Positions 28,524 to 36,658 of a DNA stretch of 64,000 bases are shown here, piece by piece (the stretch's first letter is position 1; each line of letters opens with the position of its first letter). Under the pieces are notes generated by a model. That model was given only the letters and a program-made list of their open reading frames with translations, made no database searches and was not told the origin of the DNA. Where the stretch lies: NCBI RefSeq assembly GCF_013391695.1, contig NZ_JACBGH010000008.1:32626-96625 (forward strand), read 5' to 3'. The position numbers and the translations under genes were made by a program. The DNA comes from Thiomicrorhabdus cannonii (lineage in GTDB: Bacteria > Pseudomonadota > Gammaproteobacteria > Thiomicrospirales > Thiomicrospiraceae).

Positions 28524-29980
28524 TATTTCACCTCCTGTGGCAGAGATAGGGCGGCTACCTTGTCGCTGGCCTGTTTTTCAGCCAAGGCACGATCGCGAGT
28601 CGCAACTTCTTCTTGAATGGCCACTTTAACCGCTTCGCTGCCACCTTGGTTGTTCAACAGCAGGTAAGCGGAAAGGGCTTTAACTTCACTGTCAATCATC
28701 GGCATTTTCGGCATATAGGCGATATTACCGGTGGTCAGTACCCCTTTGACGTATTTCTCCATACGCTCTTGGGTGATGTTGTCAGGGAAGTAACGGTGTA
28801 GCGGACGAATCCCCGTTTCACTCGGTGAGTGACAGTTTGAGCAGTAAGTCATGGCAATGAATTCACCGGTTTGGATCATATTGCCGTCATTCACTTCACG
28901 TAGGTGTTCAGGCGTGAAAGGGTGCGCTTTCAAGATGCCGACTTTTTCGATGGTTGGCAGTTGCGACTGAATATCCATTCCCGGTACATCGCGCGCAATG
29001 ACCTGGTTGGAGTAGACGTACTGACCCGCAACATATGGCTTACGCATCGATTCACGCGCGGTCTCTTCGGGCCACAAACCAGCCACTAGAATAATGACCG
29101 TCATAGCGCCGGCAAAACCTTGCACCAGCACCTGCGGACGCAACATAGTGATAATGAAGTAAGCCAGAGTGCCCGCCAATACCGCCATAATGCTCGGTAC
29201 GAAGTAGTCAGGCAGACGGTTTTCCATTACCAATAGCGCTTGTGATGGTACCGATGTCAGATACCATTGGAACATTGCCGCACCGATTAGGGTGGAGATA
29301 ATCCCCAACCAACCCAGTTTGCGCGCCATTTCCTTCTTGAAAGCCGGATCTTTGATGCCGGCAACAACAATGCCACCCACAACCGCTGTCATGGTGAACA
29401 TGAATGCCATACGCATACCCAGCTGAATAAAGGTATTGGTGCCGTAGAAGCCGTTCAGATAACCGCCTTCTTCAAACCAAGCTTCCTTACCTGGCAGCAT
29501 CATGAATGACAGGATACCGACGATAATCACCATCGTTGCCAATGAGGCCATACCGAAAATCACCGAGATTTTCATGTGGGTTTTTTTGTCAACACGGCCT
29601 ACCAGATAAACAATCATATAGACGCCGACGACTTCGATAACGAAGAAGACCCATTCCGTGGCCCACTTCCATACGAAGGAGTGAATCAGGGCGCCGATAC
29701 CGTTAGGGCTGGCGACGGTTGTCGAATACCAGATGCCAGGACCTGTAATGGAACCGGCAACATAGGTGAATACCAGTAAAAACAGACCATACTTCTTGAT
29801 GAAGTCCAAAAGATCTTCACGATCTTCGCGGTAAGCTTTGTGGGAGAGATAAGCGAAGAGCAACGCCGCACCCACGGAGGTGTGAGAGGCGAGCACATGG
29901 AAAGTTGCAATCAGCGCAACTACCCAGCCGGAACCAACCATTGGTTCATACCAGGTGGGGTAAAGGCTAATCAAGTCCAT
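28523..29980 (-). CDS. cytochrome bd-like membrane subunit I with C-terminal haem c
   Basis: A 485-residue protein: eight or nine helices up to about residue 305, then a periplasmic domain with one haem c site, CSNCH (380-384), and Met ligands in AYMPKMPMID. Helix residues recall CydA: His28 and His33 (FHVLASH) and two glutamates one helix turn pair apart, E109 and E116 (WATEWVFFVIEVVG), as in the proton path of bd oxidases. The GRQPW quinol loop of CydA is absent. CydA-like proteins with c-haems are known as a branch of the bd superfamily that should take electrons from cytochrome c rather than quinol. It is the first gene of the operon, with AAGGAAA before the ATG. Confidence 0.7.
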   Translation of the reverse strand: MDLISLYPTWYEPMVGSGWVVALIATFHVLASHTSVGAALLFAYLSHKAYREDREDLLDFIKKYGLFLLVFTYVAGSITGPGIWYSTTVASPNGIGALIHSFVWKWATEWVFFVIEVVGVYMIVYLVGRVDKKTHMKISVIFGMASLATMVIIVGILSFMMLPGKEAWFEEGGYLNGFYGTNTFIQLGMRMAFMFTMTAVVGGIVVAGIKDPAFKKEMARKLGWLGIISTLIGAAMFQWYLTSVPSQALLVMENRLPDYFVPSIMAVLAGTLAYFIITMLRPQVLVQGFAGAMTVIILVAGLWPEETARESMRKPYVAGQYVYSNQVIARDVPGMDIQSQLPTIEKVGILKAHPFTPEHLREVNDGNMIQTGEFIAMTYCSNCHSPSETGIRPLHRYFPDNITQERMEKYVKGVLTTGNIAYMPKMPMIDSEVKALSAYLLLNNQGGSEAVKVAIQEEVATRDRALAEKQASDKVAALSLPQEVK

Positions 29981-30381
29981 ATGAATTTCCTTGTAATTAG
30001 TGTAGTTTATGACATATAAGCTAAGCTTATTTAAAGGGTATTCTAAAAAGATTGCGCGAGATTGGAATTCAAAATGTTTTATTGATCCCAGTATAAAAAA
30101 ATTTATAGGTCAGAAAGAAATGGTTATGGATGCGCTATCCCTTAGGATTATCTTAAAGAGTATTACGAATATTTACTAAATAAAAGCGCAAATAAATTAA
30201 TTAATGTTAATTTTTGATGAAAGGCGGTTGAAAAAAGCGGTGAAAAGGTTGGTCGCTGCGATGTTGCTGATTCAAGTGACGGAGTCTTTTAGTGCGTATT
30301 TGATGGGGCTTAAGTGAGCGTGAGCCGAATGACTGGCGACAGAGCAGGCTGCCGCCAAGGTTTTGTAACGGGATAAAAAAC
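29981..30381 (-). promoter_or_regulatory. A/T-rich control region of the bd-like/fcc operon, with palindrome
   Basis: This 401-base gap between pcm and the operon is unusually A/T-rich near the operon. A palindrome ATAAGCT-A-AGCTTAT lies at 30016-30030, about 36 bases before the start codon, where an operator or activator site would sit. I see no convincing -35/-10 pair and no clear FNR box. The half next to pcm (30220-30380) is less A/T-rich and holds only a doubtful 29-codon frame. Confidence 0.45.
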
Positions 30382-31029
30382 TTAAAGCTGAAAGGCCGGT
30401 TTTGCCTCAGCGTGATCCAGGTATTTCAGTTCGGTTTCAAACAGGCTTTCTACTTCCCATTCGCTGGCGCTGATTCGTGTCAGAACCTGCGCTGTCATCG
30501 CAGGAGCCTTGCCGCTGATTACCGCCAGGCGGCCGCCTAGATTTAACTTCTCTTTATAGGCTTGTGGAACTTCCGCCACGGCACCGGTCAGCACAATCAC
30601 GTCGTATTGTTTGCCGTCGTTCCAGTCCTGACTGGCATCGCCGATCTGAAAATCGATATTTTCGTATTTTTGCAAGCGGGCTTTGGCTTTTTCCTGCAGG
30701 CCGGGGTGCAGTTCAACAGTGGTGACAGTTTGACCCAAGCTGGCCATAATGGCCGTCAGGAAGCCGCTGCCGGTGCCGATTTCCAAAACGCTGTCCGTTT
30801 CATCGATGTCGAGGGCTTGTAAAAGTCTAGCTTCGATTTTAGGCGCCATCATCGCTTCGTTTTCACCGATAGGCAGCTCGATGTCACTGTAGGCCAGGGC
30901 CTGGTAGGCCTCTTCCACAAACTCATGGCGCGGAATTTCTAGAAACAGATCCAGAACTTTTTGGTCAAGAATATCCCATGGACGAATTTGCTGTTCAACC
31001 ATGAAAAAGCGGGCTTGATCAAAATTCAT
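30382..31029 (-). CDS. pcm: protein-L-isoaspartate O-methyltransferase family protein
   Basis: A 215-residue methyltransferase. It has the SAM motif VLEIGTGSGFLTAIMASLG (about 82-100) and the PCMT family start with MVEQQIRPWDILDQKVLDLF and FVEEAYQALAYSDIELPIGENEAMMAPK. The enzyme starts repair of isoaspartyl residues in aged proteins. Gammaproteobacterial relatives of this short form are often annotated as Pcm-like and may differ in substrate. GAGAGGAA precedes the start. It is transcribed toward the respiratory operon, but 400 bases and a probable promoter separate them. Confidence 0.88.
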   Translation of the reverse strand: MNFDQARFFMVEQQIRPWDILDQKVLDLFLEIPRHEFVEEAYQALAYSDIELPIGENEAMMAPKIEARLLQALDIDETDSVLEIGTGSGFLTAIMASLGQTVTTVELHPGLQEKAKARLQKYENIDFQIGDASQDWNDGKQYDVIVLTGAVAEVPQAYKEKLNLGGRLAVISGKAPAMTAQVLTRISASEWEVESLFETELKYLDHAEAKPAFQL

Positions 31030-31278
31030 AACAGGTTCCTCTCACTGTTTGGTGCTGGGTTACAAGCGGCGACGGAGTTTCATCCTTGTTGGAGCGGCGT
31101 AAGTCGGCTTGTTTACAGGATTAATATTCAGCCCGGCATTATAGCTAAAAACGGCTGTTAAAGGATAGCCTTTTCGCATGAACAAGGCTCAAGCCGCAAT
31201 AGGGGGTACGGAAGTATATCATGGCCAGCGCTTTATTTTTTAAACGGTCAAATCGCGTAGATTTGTTAAGATAGGCGC

Positions 31279-32205
31279 ATGAAACAACCAGCTACTTTTC
31301 TTTCTTTGTTGTCTCCGGCGGATAATACGGATGCCATTGCCACGGTGGAACACCTGTCTCTCGTGCAAAAAAACTTTACTGACAGTACGCACTTACTGTG
31401 GCAAGCGTTTTGGCCCGCATGGAATCAATGGGGGGTGTTGAAGGTGTGTGTGCCCGAGCAAATCGCCGGTTCATCTTTCTGGCAGGGGATGGCTGGCATC
31501 TTCGATTTTTCGTTACCGCAGAGCATGGCGTCATATAAAGAGGTGTATGCCAAGGCGGCGGATTGGTCGCCTTTGCAGGTGCCGGCGCTGCTGGAGGCGG
31601 CATCGGCGCAAAACGGTTATGGGGGCTGGTTTTTGACACAGAGGCTCGATGGGCAACCTGGTTGTTCACAGCCGGTGTCGAATGAGGCGGTACGCTCGTT
31701 ATCGGCACATATCAAGGCATTGCATTCGCAGCGCTCCTCACGCTTTGGTCCCTTGTATTGCGCTTCTCTGCCGCGGGAGCAGTGGTCTGAACGTGTTCTC
31801 GCCACTTTGGAAATGCTGGCAGAGAGCCAGGGAATCGACCTGACACCTTATGACGCAGCAATTTTGGCATTCAAGCGATATTATTCACGCCATGAAGTTG
31901 AGTTTGTTCCGATTATGCCGGATTTGCGCTGGGATCAATTCCTCTTTGAAAATGACAGGCCGACGGCATTGATCGATTTGGATGCGTTGGTTTGGGGGGC
32001 GCCGGAGTTGGAGTGGGTGTTGTTGGAGTATCTGCTTGATGAAGAGGGCGCGGAATACTTTAAACAGCATTATGAAAAGGCCAGTCAGCTGGCGCATCTC
32101 GATGCGGTACGCACGGTTTACCGTCTGTTGTTGTTTGTCATGCATGTGCTGGGCGAAACATCCTTGCAGCGTTGGTTAATGCATCCCACCCGATTTGGCG
32201 CCTGA
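31279..32205 (+). CDS. APH/choline-kinase-like protein with altered catalytic motif, near thiamine genes
   Basis: A 308-residue cytoplasmic protein whose second half has the shape of the aminoglycoside phosphotransferase/choline kinase fold. The expected HGDxxxxN catalytic motif appears as MPDLRWDQFLF, followed by a metal-site-like IDLDALVWG. His-Gly is lost and Asn is Gln, so it may be inactive or a divergent kinase. Thiamine kinase ThiK belongs to this fold, and the gene ends four bases from the convergent thiamine transporter gene, which suggests a thiamine link. That link is inference. No riboswitch precedes it. Confidence 0.55.
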   Translation: MKQPATFLSLLSPADNTDAIATVEHLSLVQKNFTDSTHLLWQAFWPAWNQWGVLKVCVPEQIAGSSFWQGMAGIFDFSLPQSMASYKEVYAKAADWSPLQVPALLEAASAQNGYGGWFLTQRLDGQPGCSQPVSNEAVRSLSAHIKALHSQRSSRFGPLYCASLPREQWSERVLATLEMLAESQGIDLTPYDAAILAFKRYYSRHEVEFVPIMPDLRWDQFLFENDRPTALIDLDALVWGAPELEWVLLEYLLDEEGAEYFKQHYEKASQLAHLDAVRTVYRLLLFVMHVLGETSLQRWLMHPTRFGA

Positions 32206-32209
32206 TTTG

Positions 32210-32815
32210 TCATTGAGTGCGGAGCTTTTGGCGCCATTTCAGATAGCCGACGACCGATAGAATCAAATACAGGCTGAACATGACAATCGTCACGTAAAAC
32301 CCTGTCTGCCAGTAAAGCGCAATCGCGGCGCTGTCTATAACCAACCAGTAGAGCCAGTTTTCGAGAATTTTGCGCGCCATCAATGCCGTGGTGATAATCG
32401 AAAAAACCGTCACAAATGCATCCAGGTAAGGGAGTTGCGATTCGGTCTGGTGTTGCAGATAGTAACCCGCAATCCACGTCAGTACGAGTCCCGCGCTAAT
32501 CAGCAGTAGGTGAAAACGACCCGGCCTGTTGGAAATTCTCAAGTCCTGTTTTGCATCGCTGTGTTTCCGCCAGCTGATAAAGCCATAGACCGCCATCAAC
32601 AGATAATAGGCGTTGAGCAGCGATTGCATCGGCAGCTGCCCTTCCCAGAAAAGAAAGGTGTAGATCAAGGTGCTGGCAAACGCCGCCGGCCAGCACCAGT
32701 AGGACTCTTTGGCGGCGAGGATGACGTACAGAATTCCCAGTGTAGTGGCAAGCACTTCCCACCCGGAAAGCCGAAGGGCTGACTCAGTCAGCTGTATCCA
32801 GAAGGTGTCACTCAC
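32210..32815 (-). CDS. pnuT: PnuC-family vitamin transporter, probable thiamine carrier PnuT
   Basis: About 201 residues and seven helices, with the PnuC-family start SGWEVLATTLGILYVILAAKESYWCWP and the conserved NAYYLLMAVYGFISW and NWLYWLVID motifs. PnuC-type carriers move vitamins by facilitated diffusion with trapping by kinases. Members controlled by TPP riboswitches are named PnuT and carry thiamine. I chose the GTG at 32815, which overlaps the stop of the YkoF-like gene (GTGAGTGA); the frame stays open to an ATG at 32890 inside that gene. It contains one copy of the dispersed element. Confidence 0.85.
   Translation of the reverse strand: MSDTFWIQLTESALRLSGWEVLATTLGILYVILAAKESYWCWPAAFASTLIYTFLFWEGQLPMQSLLNAYYLLMAVYGFISWRKHSDAKQDLRISNRPGRFHLLLISAGLVLTWIAGYYLQHQTESQLPYLDAFVTVFSIITTALMARKILENWLYWLVIDSAAIALYWQTGFYVTIVMFSLYLILSVVGYLKWRQKLRTQ
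32518..32538 (-). repeat. dispersed element inside pnuT
   Basis: On the minus strand AATTTCCAACAGGCCGGGTC; exact core at 32521-32531 with a slightly altered leader, encoding part of SNRPGRF between helices. Confidence 0.65.
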
Positions 32816-33077
32816 AGGCGTCAATGACTGCTCTGGAACGGTCGGTGCCGATGAGTTTGAGTACAAATACCGTTTGAGGCAGCTTCTCAAGTGCGATCAG
32901 TATTTCTTCATTTAGTTCTGCCATGACAGTGCGATACTCTCCGAAAACCTGGGTACTCATGCTGTTGCGCTCTATTTTTAAATGTGGATTTTGACCAATG
33001 CGGTCAATAAAGTCCAGAATGGGTTGGCAGTATTCTTCCTGTAGCGGATACATGCTGATGTCGATGGAAACTCTCAT
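32808..33077 (-). CDS. YkoF-like/MTH1187-family thiamine-binding protein
   Basis: An 89-residue ferredoxin-like fold protein. The start MRVSIDISMYPLQEEYCQPILDF, the middle SMSTQVFGEYRTVMAEL and the C-terminal VFVLKLIGTD are typical of the DUF77/YkoF family, which binds thiamine and is often found with thiamine transporters. AAGGACA precedes the ATG. It lies between the TonB-dependent receptor and pnuT on one strand, downstream of the TPP riboswitch, so it is part of the same salvage operon. Confidence 0.82.
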   Translation of the reverse strand: MRVSIDISMYPLQEEYCQPILDFIDRIGQNPHLKIERNSMSTQVFGEYRTVMAELNEEILIALEKLPQTVFVLKLIGTDRSRAVIDACE

Positions 33078-33137
33078 CTTATTGTCCTTTATGAAATGCG
33101 CATAATCGGGCCGTTTCCTTTTTATGCGCAGAAAAAA

Positions 33138-35249
33138 TTAAAAGTAAATTCGTGCGGTGACGCCAAATTGACGAGGGTCGCCAAGGCGGATGTATTGCTG
33201 GGTTCCGTCGCCATCATATTGGTCAAATTCGAATCCGCGCGTGGCATAGCGTTCATCGGTAAGGTTTTTGCCCCATAAATAGATATCGTAGTCTTTGGTT
33301 TCGTATCCTAGACGCGCATCGATAAGATGGTATGCTTTTGATTTAAAATTGTTCACATTGTCAAAATAAAACTCGTCGATTGCCGTGATGTTTGATTCAG
33401 CGTAGAAACCATTTGGGCTGCGGTATTTTCCACCCAGATTGATTTGATAATTCGGAGCATGGGCTTGGTCACGATTATTGATGGTAAAGGCACTGTTGAC
33501 GGGTGTTCCTTCGATGCGAGTTTGGAGTAAGCCGATTGCTGCATGTAAGTTCCACTGTTTATTTGCTTGCCAGTTGATTTCGGTTTCCACGCCATAGTTA
33601 TGTGCGACATCCAAGTTTTCTGTAAAGAAAACCCATTCATAACCACCCGGTTCATAGCTGTATCCGTCAAATTGTGGGTTGTGACGATCCATGTAAAAAA
33701 ATGTTGTCGCAGTTTGCAAGCCGTACTCTTTGTAATTCGACTTTAGGCCGATTTCATAGTTGTAGAGGGTCTCTGAGTCGAATTTAACATACTGAGTTGA
33801 GCTTAGTGCAGCATTAAAGCCTCCGGTCTTGTAGCCTCTAGTCAAGCCTGCAAATGCTGTGTGGGCGTCGTTATATTTATGAATATAGTGAATAGAGCCG
33901 CCCCATAAAGTTTCTACCGGATTGAAGTGGTCAGTAAGCGTGTAGTCAAAGGCGCCTCCGCCATAGCTGGTGTCATACCCCGTTTTACGGGTGTTTAGAT
34001 CGAAGTTCTGTTGGTTGCGCTCTATTCTGAGACTGTAGCGCAAAATCGTTTTAGTTGTGATTGCTTGATCAAGCTGGCCATAAGCCGCGATTTTTTGATG
34101 ATCGAAGCGGCTGCCCGCATCGGTGTTATAGATGTCGCTATAAAGAGTGTAATTATAGCGTTCGGTGCGGTTGTTCGCTTCATGCAGGTTTGATAAGTAG
34201 AGTCCGGCTACCCAGTCGGTAGTGCCTTGGAATATTTTGTTTTTCGATATAAAACGAAAATCTTGGCTAATAGTCTGACGCTGCTGATCATTATGGTAAG
34301 TGCCTACTGTTTTGCCGCTGTCTGCCAACCAGTCACCATCGTATGCATACACGGCGTCTGTATTTGCCATAGATGTTTTGCTATTGAGCGTATAATTTTG
34401 GTTGCCATTCCATTCGACTTTGACTGATCCCGCATTGGACAGTTGTGTGTCTTTGCCCGGTTGATCCGAAAGGGTGGTAAAGCTGTTGTCGCGCGACCAG
34501 GCGTCGTAGCCATTATTGAGGTCAGCGTGAATGAGGGAGACATCCACCGTGGTGTGTTCGTTCGGGAATAGACGCAATTTACCGCGCACGGTCAGTTCGT
34601 CGCGCCCGTTGGTGTCGGTGCGGTCAAGTGTTTCGTTGGTGCGGAAACCATCGCTATCGTGTTTGAAAAGCGCGATGCGGTATTGCGCCGCATTTTTTTC
34701 AGAGCTGACGGGGCCGCTGGTCATGAAACCGAATTCTTTAAGTTGATCCTGGCCGAGTGTGGTTTCGATCATGTTTTCACGGTAATCGGTCGGGTCATTG
34801 GTTTGAATATTGATCAGGCCGGCAATGGCGCTCTGGCCGTAGCGAGTATTCTGTGGGCCGCGCAAGACTTCCACCTGTTTGACGTCAAACAGGTTGCCCG
34901 CCATGCCGATGCCGGAAAAGTCGATGTCGTCAATTGCAAATCCGACGCTGGCGTTAGGCGCGCCGGTGTATTCGTCGCGTTCACCGATGCCGCGGATTTG
35001 AATGTGACGCGCGCGGGAACTTTGGCCGGAATAATTGACGTTAGGCGTTTTCAGCAGAACGTCGTCAAAGTGGATTGCGCCCTGGTCTTGCAGGTCTGCA
35101 CTGTTTTTGATGTCGGCGCTGGCGGGCAGGTCTTGTTCTTTGGTCTGACGCAGGTCGGCGTTGACGGTGATTGTTTCGAGTTCGTCTGCTTGTGCATTGA
35201 GGCCGGTTAAAACGGCGGCGATAGCCAGTGTCATCGCGGTAGGTTTCAT
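33138..35249 (-). CDS. TonB-dependent outer membrane receptor, probable thiamine receptor
   Basis: A 703-residue precursor with signal peptide (MKPTAMTLAIAAVLTGLNAQA), a TonB box (ETITVNA near 26), a plug domain containing VEVLRGPQNTRYGQSAIAGLINIQT (about 129-153), and a beta-barrel ending in the aromatic terminus VTARIYF. A TPP riboswitch and a hairpin over its ribosome binding site lie just upstream, so the cargo should be thiamine or a derivative, as in the riboswitch-linked receptors found by comparative genomics. Followed by the YkoF-like protein and PnuT, it gives an outer-to-inner membrane route. Confidence 0.9.
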   Translation of the reverse strand: MKPTAMTLAIAAVLTGLNAQADELETITVNADLRQTKEQDLPASADIKNSADLQDQGAIHFDDVLLKTPNVNYSGQSSRARHIQIRGIGERDEYTGAPNASVGFAIDDIDFSGIGMAGNLFDVKQVEVLRGPQNTRYGQSAIAGLINIQTNDPTDYRENMIETTLGQDQLKEFGFMTSGPVSSEKNAAQYRIALFKHDSDGFRTNETLDRTDTNGRDELTVRGKLRLFPNEHTTVDVSLIHADLNNGYDAWSRDNSFTTLSDQPGKDTQLSNAGSVKVEWNGNQNYTLNSKTSMANTDAVYAYDGDWLADSGKTVGTYHNDQQRQTISQDFRFISKNKIFQGTTDWVAGLYLSNLHEANNRTERYNYTLYSDIYNTDAGSRFDHQKIAAYGQLDQAITTKTILRYSLRIERNQQNFDLNTRKTGYDTSYGGGAFDYTLTDHFNPVETLWGGSIHYIHKYNDAHTAFAGLTRGYKTGGFNAALSSTQYVKFDSETLYNYEIGLKSNYKEYGLQTATTFFYMDRHNPQFDGYSYEPGGYEWVFFTENLDVAHNYGVETEINWQANKQWNLHAAIGLLQTRIEGTPVNSAFTINNRDQAHAPNYQINLGGKYRSPNGFYAESNITAIDEFYFDNVNNFKSKAYHLIDARLGYETKDYDIYLWGKNLTDERYATRGFEFDQYDGDGTQQYIRLGDPRQFGVTARIYF

Positions 35250-35255
35250 TTTGTT

Positions 35256-35279
35256 TCCTTTTAGAGGGGGCTAAAAGGA
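35256..35279 (-). promoter_or_regulatory. hairpin that sequesters the receptor ribosome binding site
   Basis: On the minus strand TCCTTTTAG, CCCCCT, CTAAAAGGA: a perfect nine-pair stem. Its 3' arm contains the AAAAGGA ribosome binding site seven bases before the receptor ATG. It is the likely expression platform of the TPP riboswitch, blocking translation when TPP is bound. There is no T run, so termination is unlikely. Confidence 0.75.
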
Positions 35280-35340
35280 CAGTGTCGAGCGATGCGGTTG
35301 TGGTTCTGCTTTTTACAGAAACGGGCCGGACATTCTCTTT

Positions 35341-35430
35341 GCCTGTCCCTCCGCCAGTATTATCTGGATCAGGTTCTAAGGGTTTCTTCCTGGATGTTGA
35401 AGATCTCAGGCCGTTTGGCCACCCCTGGGC
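35341..35430 (-). promoter_or_regulatory. TPP riboswitch (THI element)
   Basis: On the minus strand the conserved blocks of the TPP aptamer are in order: CAGGGGTGGCC, GGCCTGAGATC, AACCCTTAGAACCTGATC, and ATAATACTGGCGGAGGGAC. These match the core CUGAGA, ACCUGAUC and GCGnAGGGA signatures of the family. It is 90 bases upstream of the TonB receptor start and should lower expression of the uptake operon when thiamine pyrophosphate is plentiful. The remainder of the 346-base gap to the divergent HDOD gene is A/T-rich and presumably holds both promoters. Confidence 0.95.
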
Positions 35431-35595
35431 ATATGGTTGTGTTTTGTGCGCAGATTCTGGAGCGTGCAATTTTAAAAACTGTGCAAATTTTATCGCACTT
35501 TTGTGCGAAAATTGACCGTAATTTTTAATAAGTGATTGTTTGTACGAAAATTAGCTTAATACGGTTTTGACGTTTAATTGATAAGGTAGATCGTT

Positions 35596-36480
35596 GTGTC
35601 TGAGTCACAGGGCAGTAAGCCAAATGTCAGTAAAGAGATTATCGAGCGTCTGAAGGCGCTGGATGATTTGCCGCATTTTCCTGAAGCTTTGATGAAGCTG
35701 GAGCGCCTTTTGGCGGGTGACGGTGATGTGCATATTGATGATATTGTCCAGCTGATTGCGATGGATCCGCGCTTGGTTGCCGGCTTGATTGGTGTGGTGA
35801 ATACCGCCAAGTATTACATGGGGCGGGAAATCACCGAGTTGGAAGAGGCGGTCACGCGCATAGGGACTCAAGAGGTCCGCATGATGGCGCACGCCATCAA
35901 CTATAAGACGACCTTTAAAAGAAAGCCTCCTTTTAGCGAAAAACACTTTTTGAAAAACTCGTTGTTGGCCGCCTTTGTAGCCCAGACGTTGGCGAAAGTG
36001 GTGCATGTGAACCCCGGTGAGGCTTTTCTGGGCGGGTTAATGCGCGACTTGGGAATTTATCTGTTGGCGGTTGAAGATCGTGACAAGTACATCGAGGTGA
36101 TGCGCGAGACGGACTACAATATCGCACTTTTACCTGCCGCTGAAACGAAGGTGTATGGTACGAATCACGCCATGATGAGTGCGCGTTTATTGCAGCAGTG
36201 GAAGTTCCCGCAGGGGGTTATCATGGGGGTGGCCAACCATCACTCGCCGGAGAGGGCGGATGAGCGCTTCAAGGATTTTGCCTATCTTATCTATATGGCC
36301 GAGGATGGTGCATTTCGTCTCGGGATGGAAAACGGCGTAGCGGACTTGAGTGACGAAGATCGTGAACAGTTGCCCGAAGGGGTGCTGAATGCCTTGGATT
36401 ATTTTGGCATGACAGCGGATAGTTATGAAGAGTTGCTGCAGAAAGCCTATCAAACTGCCGAACAGGCCGGCATGATCTAG
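35596..36480 (+). CDS. HDOD domain signalling protein
   Basis: A 294-residue single-domain HDOD protein (HD-related output domain). It has LPHFPEALMKLERLL at the start, IAMDPRLVAGLIGVVNTAKYY and the central LRDLGIYLL-type segment (MRDLGIYLL near 155), with partly conserved HD positions (NHAMMSARLL; ANHHSPE). These proteins act in two-component, c-di-GMP or stress signalling, mostly without proven catalytic activity. The GTG start has AAGGTAGA before it. A paralogue lies at 56899-57732. The last codons contain a near copy of the dispersed element (GAACAGGCCGG). Confidence 0.85.
   Translation: MSESQGSKPNVSKEIIERLKALDDLPHFPEALMKLERLLAGDGDVHIDDIVQLIAMDPRLVAGLIGVVNTAKYYMGREITELEEAVTRIGTQEVRMMAHAINYKTTFKRKPPFSEKHFLKNSLLAAFVAQTLAKVVHVNPGEAFLGGLMRDLGIYLLAVEDRDKYIEVMRETDYNIALLPAAETKVYGTNHAMMSARLLQQWKFPQGVIMGVANHHSPERADERFKDFAYLIYMAEDGAFRLGMENGVADLSDEDREQLPEGVLNALDYFGMTADSYEELLQKAYQTAEQAGMI
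36458..36471 (+). repeat. near match of the dispersed element in the 3' end of the HDOD gene
   Basis: CCGAACAGGCCGGC, one core base from consensus, ten bases before the stop codon. The terminator 35 bases on also contains ACCCGGCCTG, the reverse half of the element. Confidence 0.4.
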
Positions 36481-36504
36481 CGATGTTCGATTAACGATGT
36501 GCAG

Positions 36505-36533
36505 AAAACCCACCCGGCCTGGTGGGTTTTTTA
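36505..36533 (+). terminator. terminator after the HDOD gene
   Basis: AAAACCCACC, CGGCCT, GGTGGGTTTT and further T. A perfect ten-pair stem. Loop and stem together include ACCCGGCCTG, similar to the reverse complement of the dispersed element. Confidence 0.92.
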
Positions 36534-36547
36534 TTGACGCTGAAAAA

Positions 36548-36615
36548 GCTATCGACACGATAGCGCAATTTAATCAATGTAAGCTTTACATGCGAAGATA
36601 AGAAAATGCTAAAAT
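36548..36615 (+). promoter_or_regulatory. thrS upstream region: hairpin, palindrome and possible promoter
   Basis: Three items lie in the 178-base gap: a perfect seven-pair hairpin GCTATCG-ACA-CGATAGC (36548-36564), a palindrome ATGTAA-gct-TTACAT (36577-36591), and TTTACA (36585-36590) with TAAAAT (36610-36615) as a possible -35/-10 pair with a 19-base spacer. The palindrome over the -35 box could be an operator. Confidence 0.4.
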
Positions 36616-36658
36616 AGACAGATTATTTTCAAACTGTACACTGAAAGAGAAGAAATTC

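Noticed and set aside
30228..30317. A 29-codon frame with a basic, hydrophobic start in the gap before pcm
   Set aside because: The start would be TTG or GTG, the spacing of the purine stretch is poor and nothing else supports translation.
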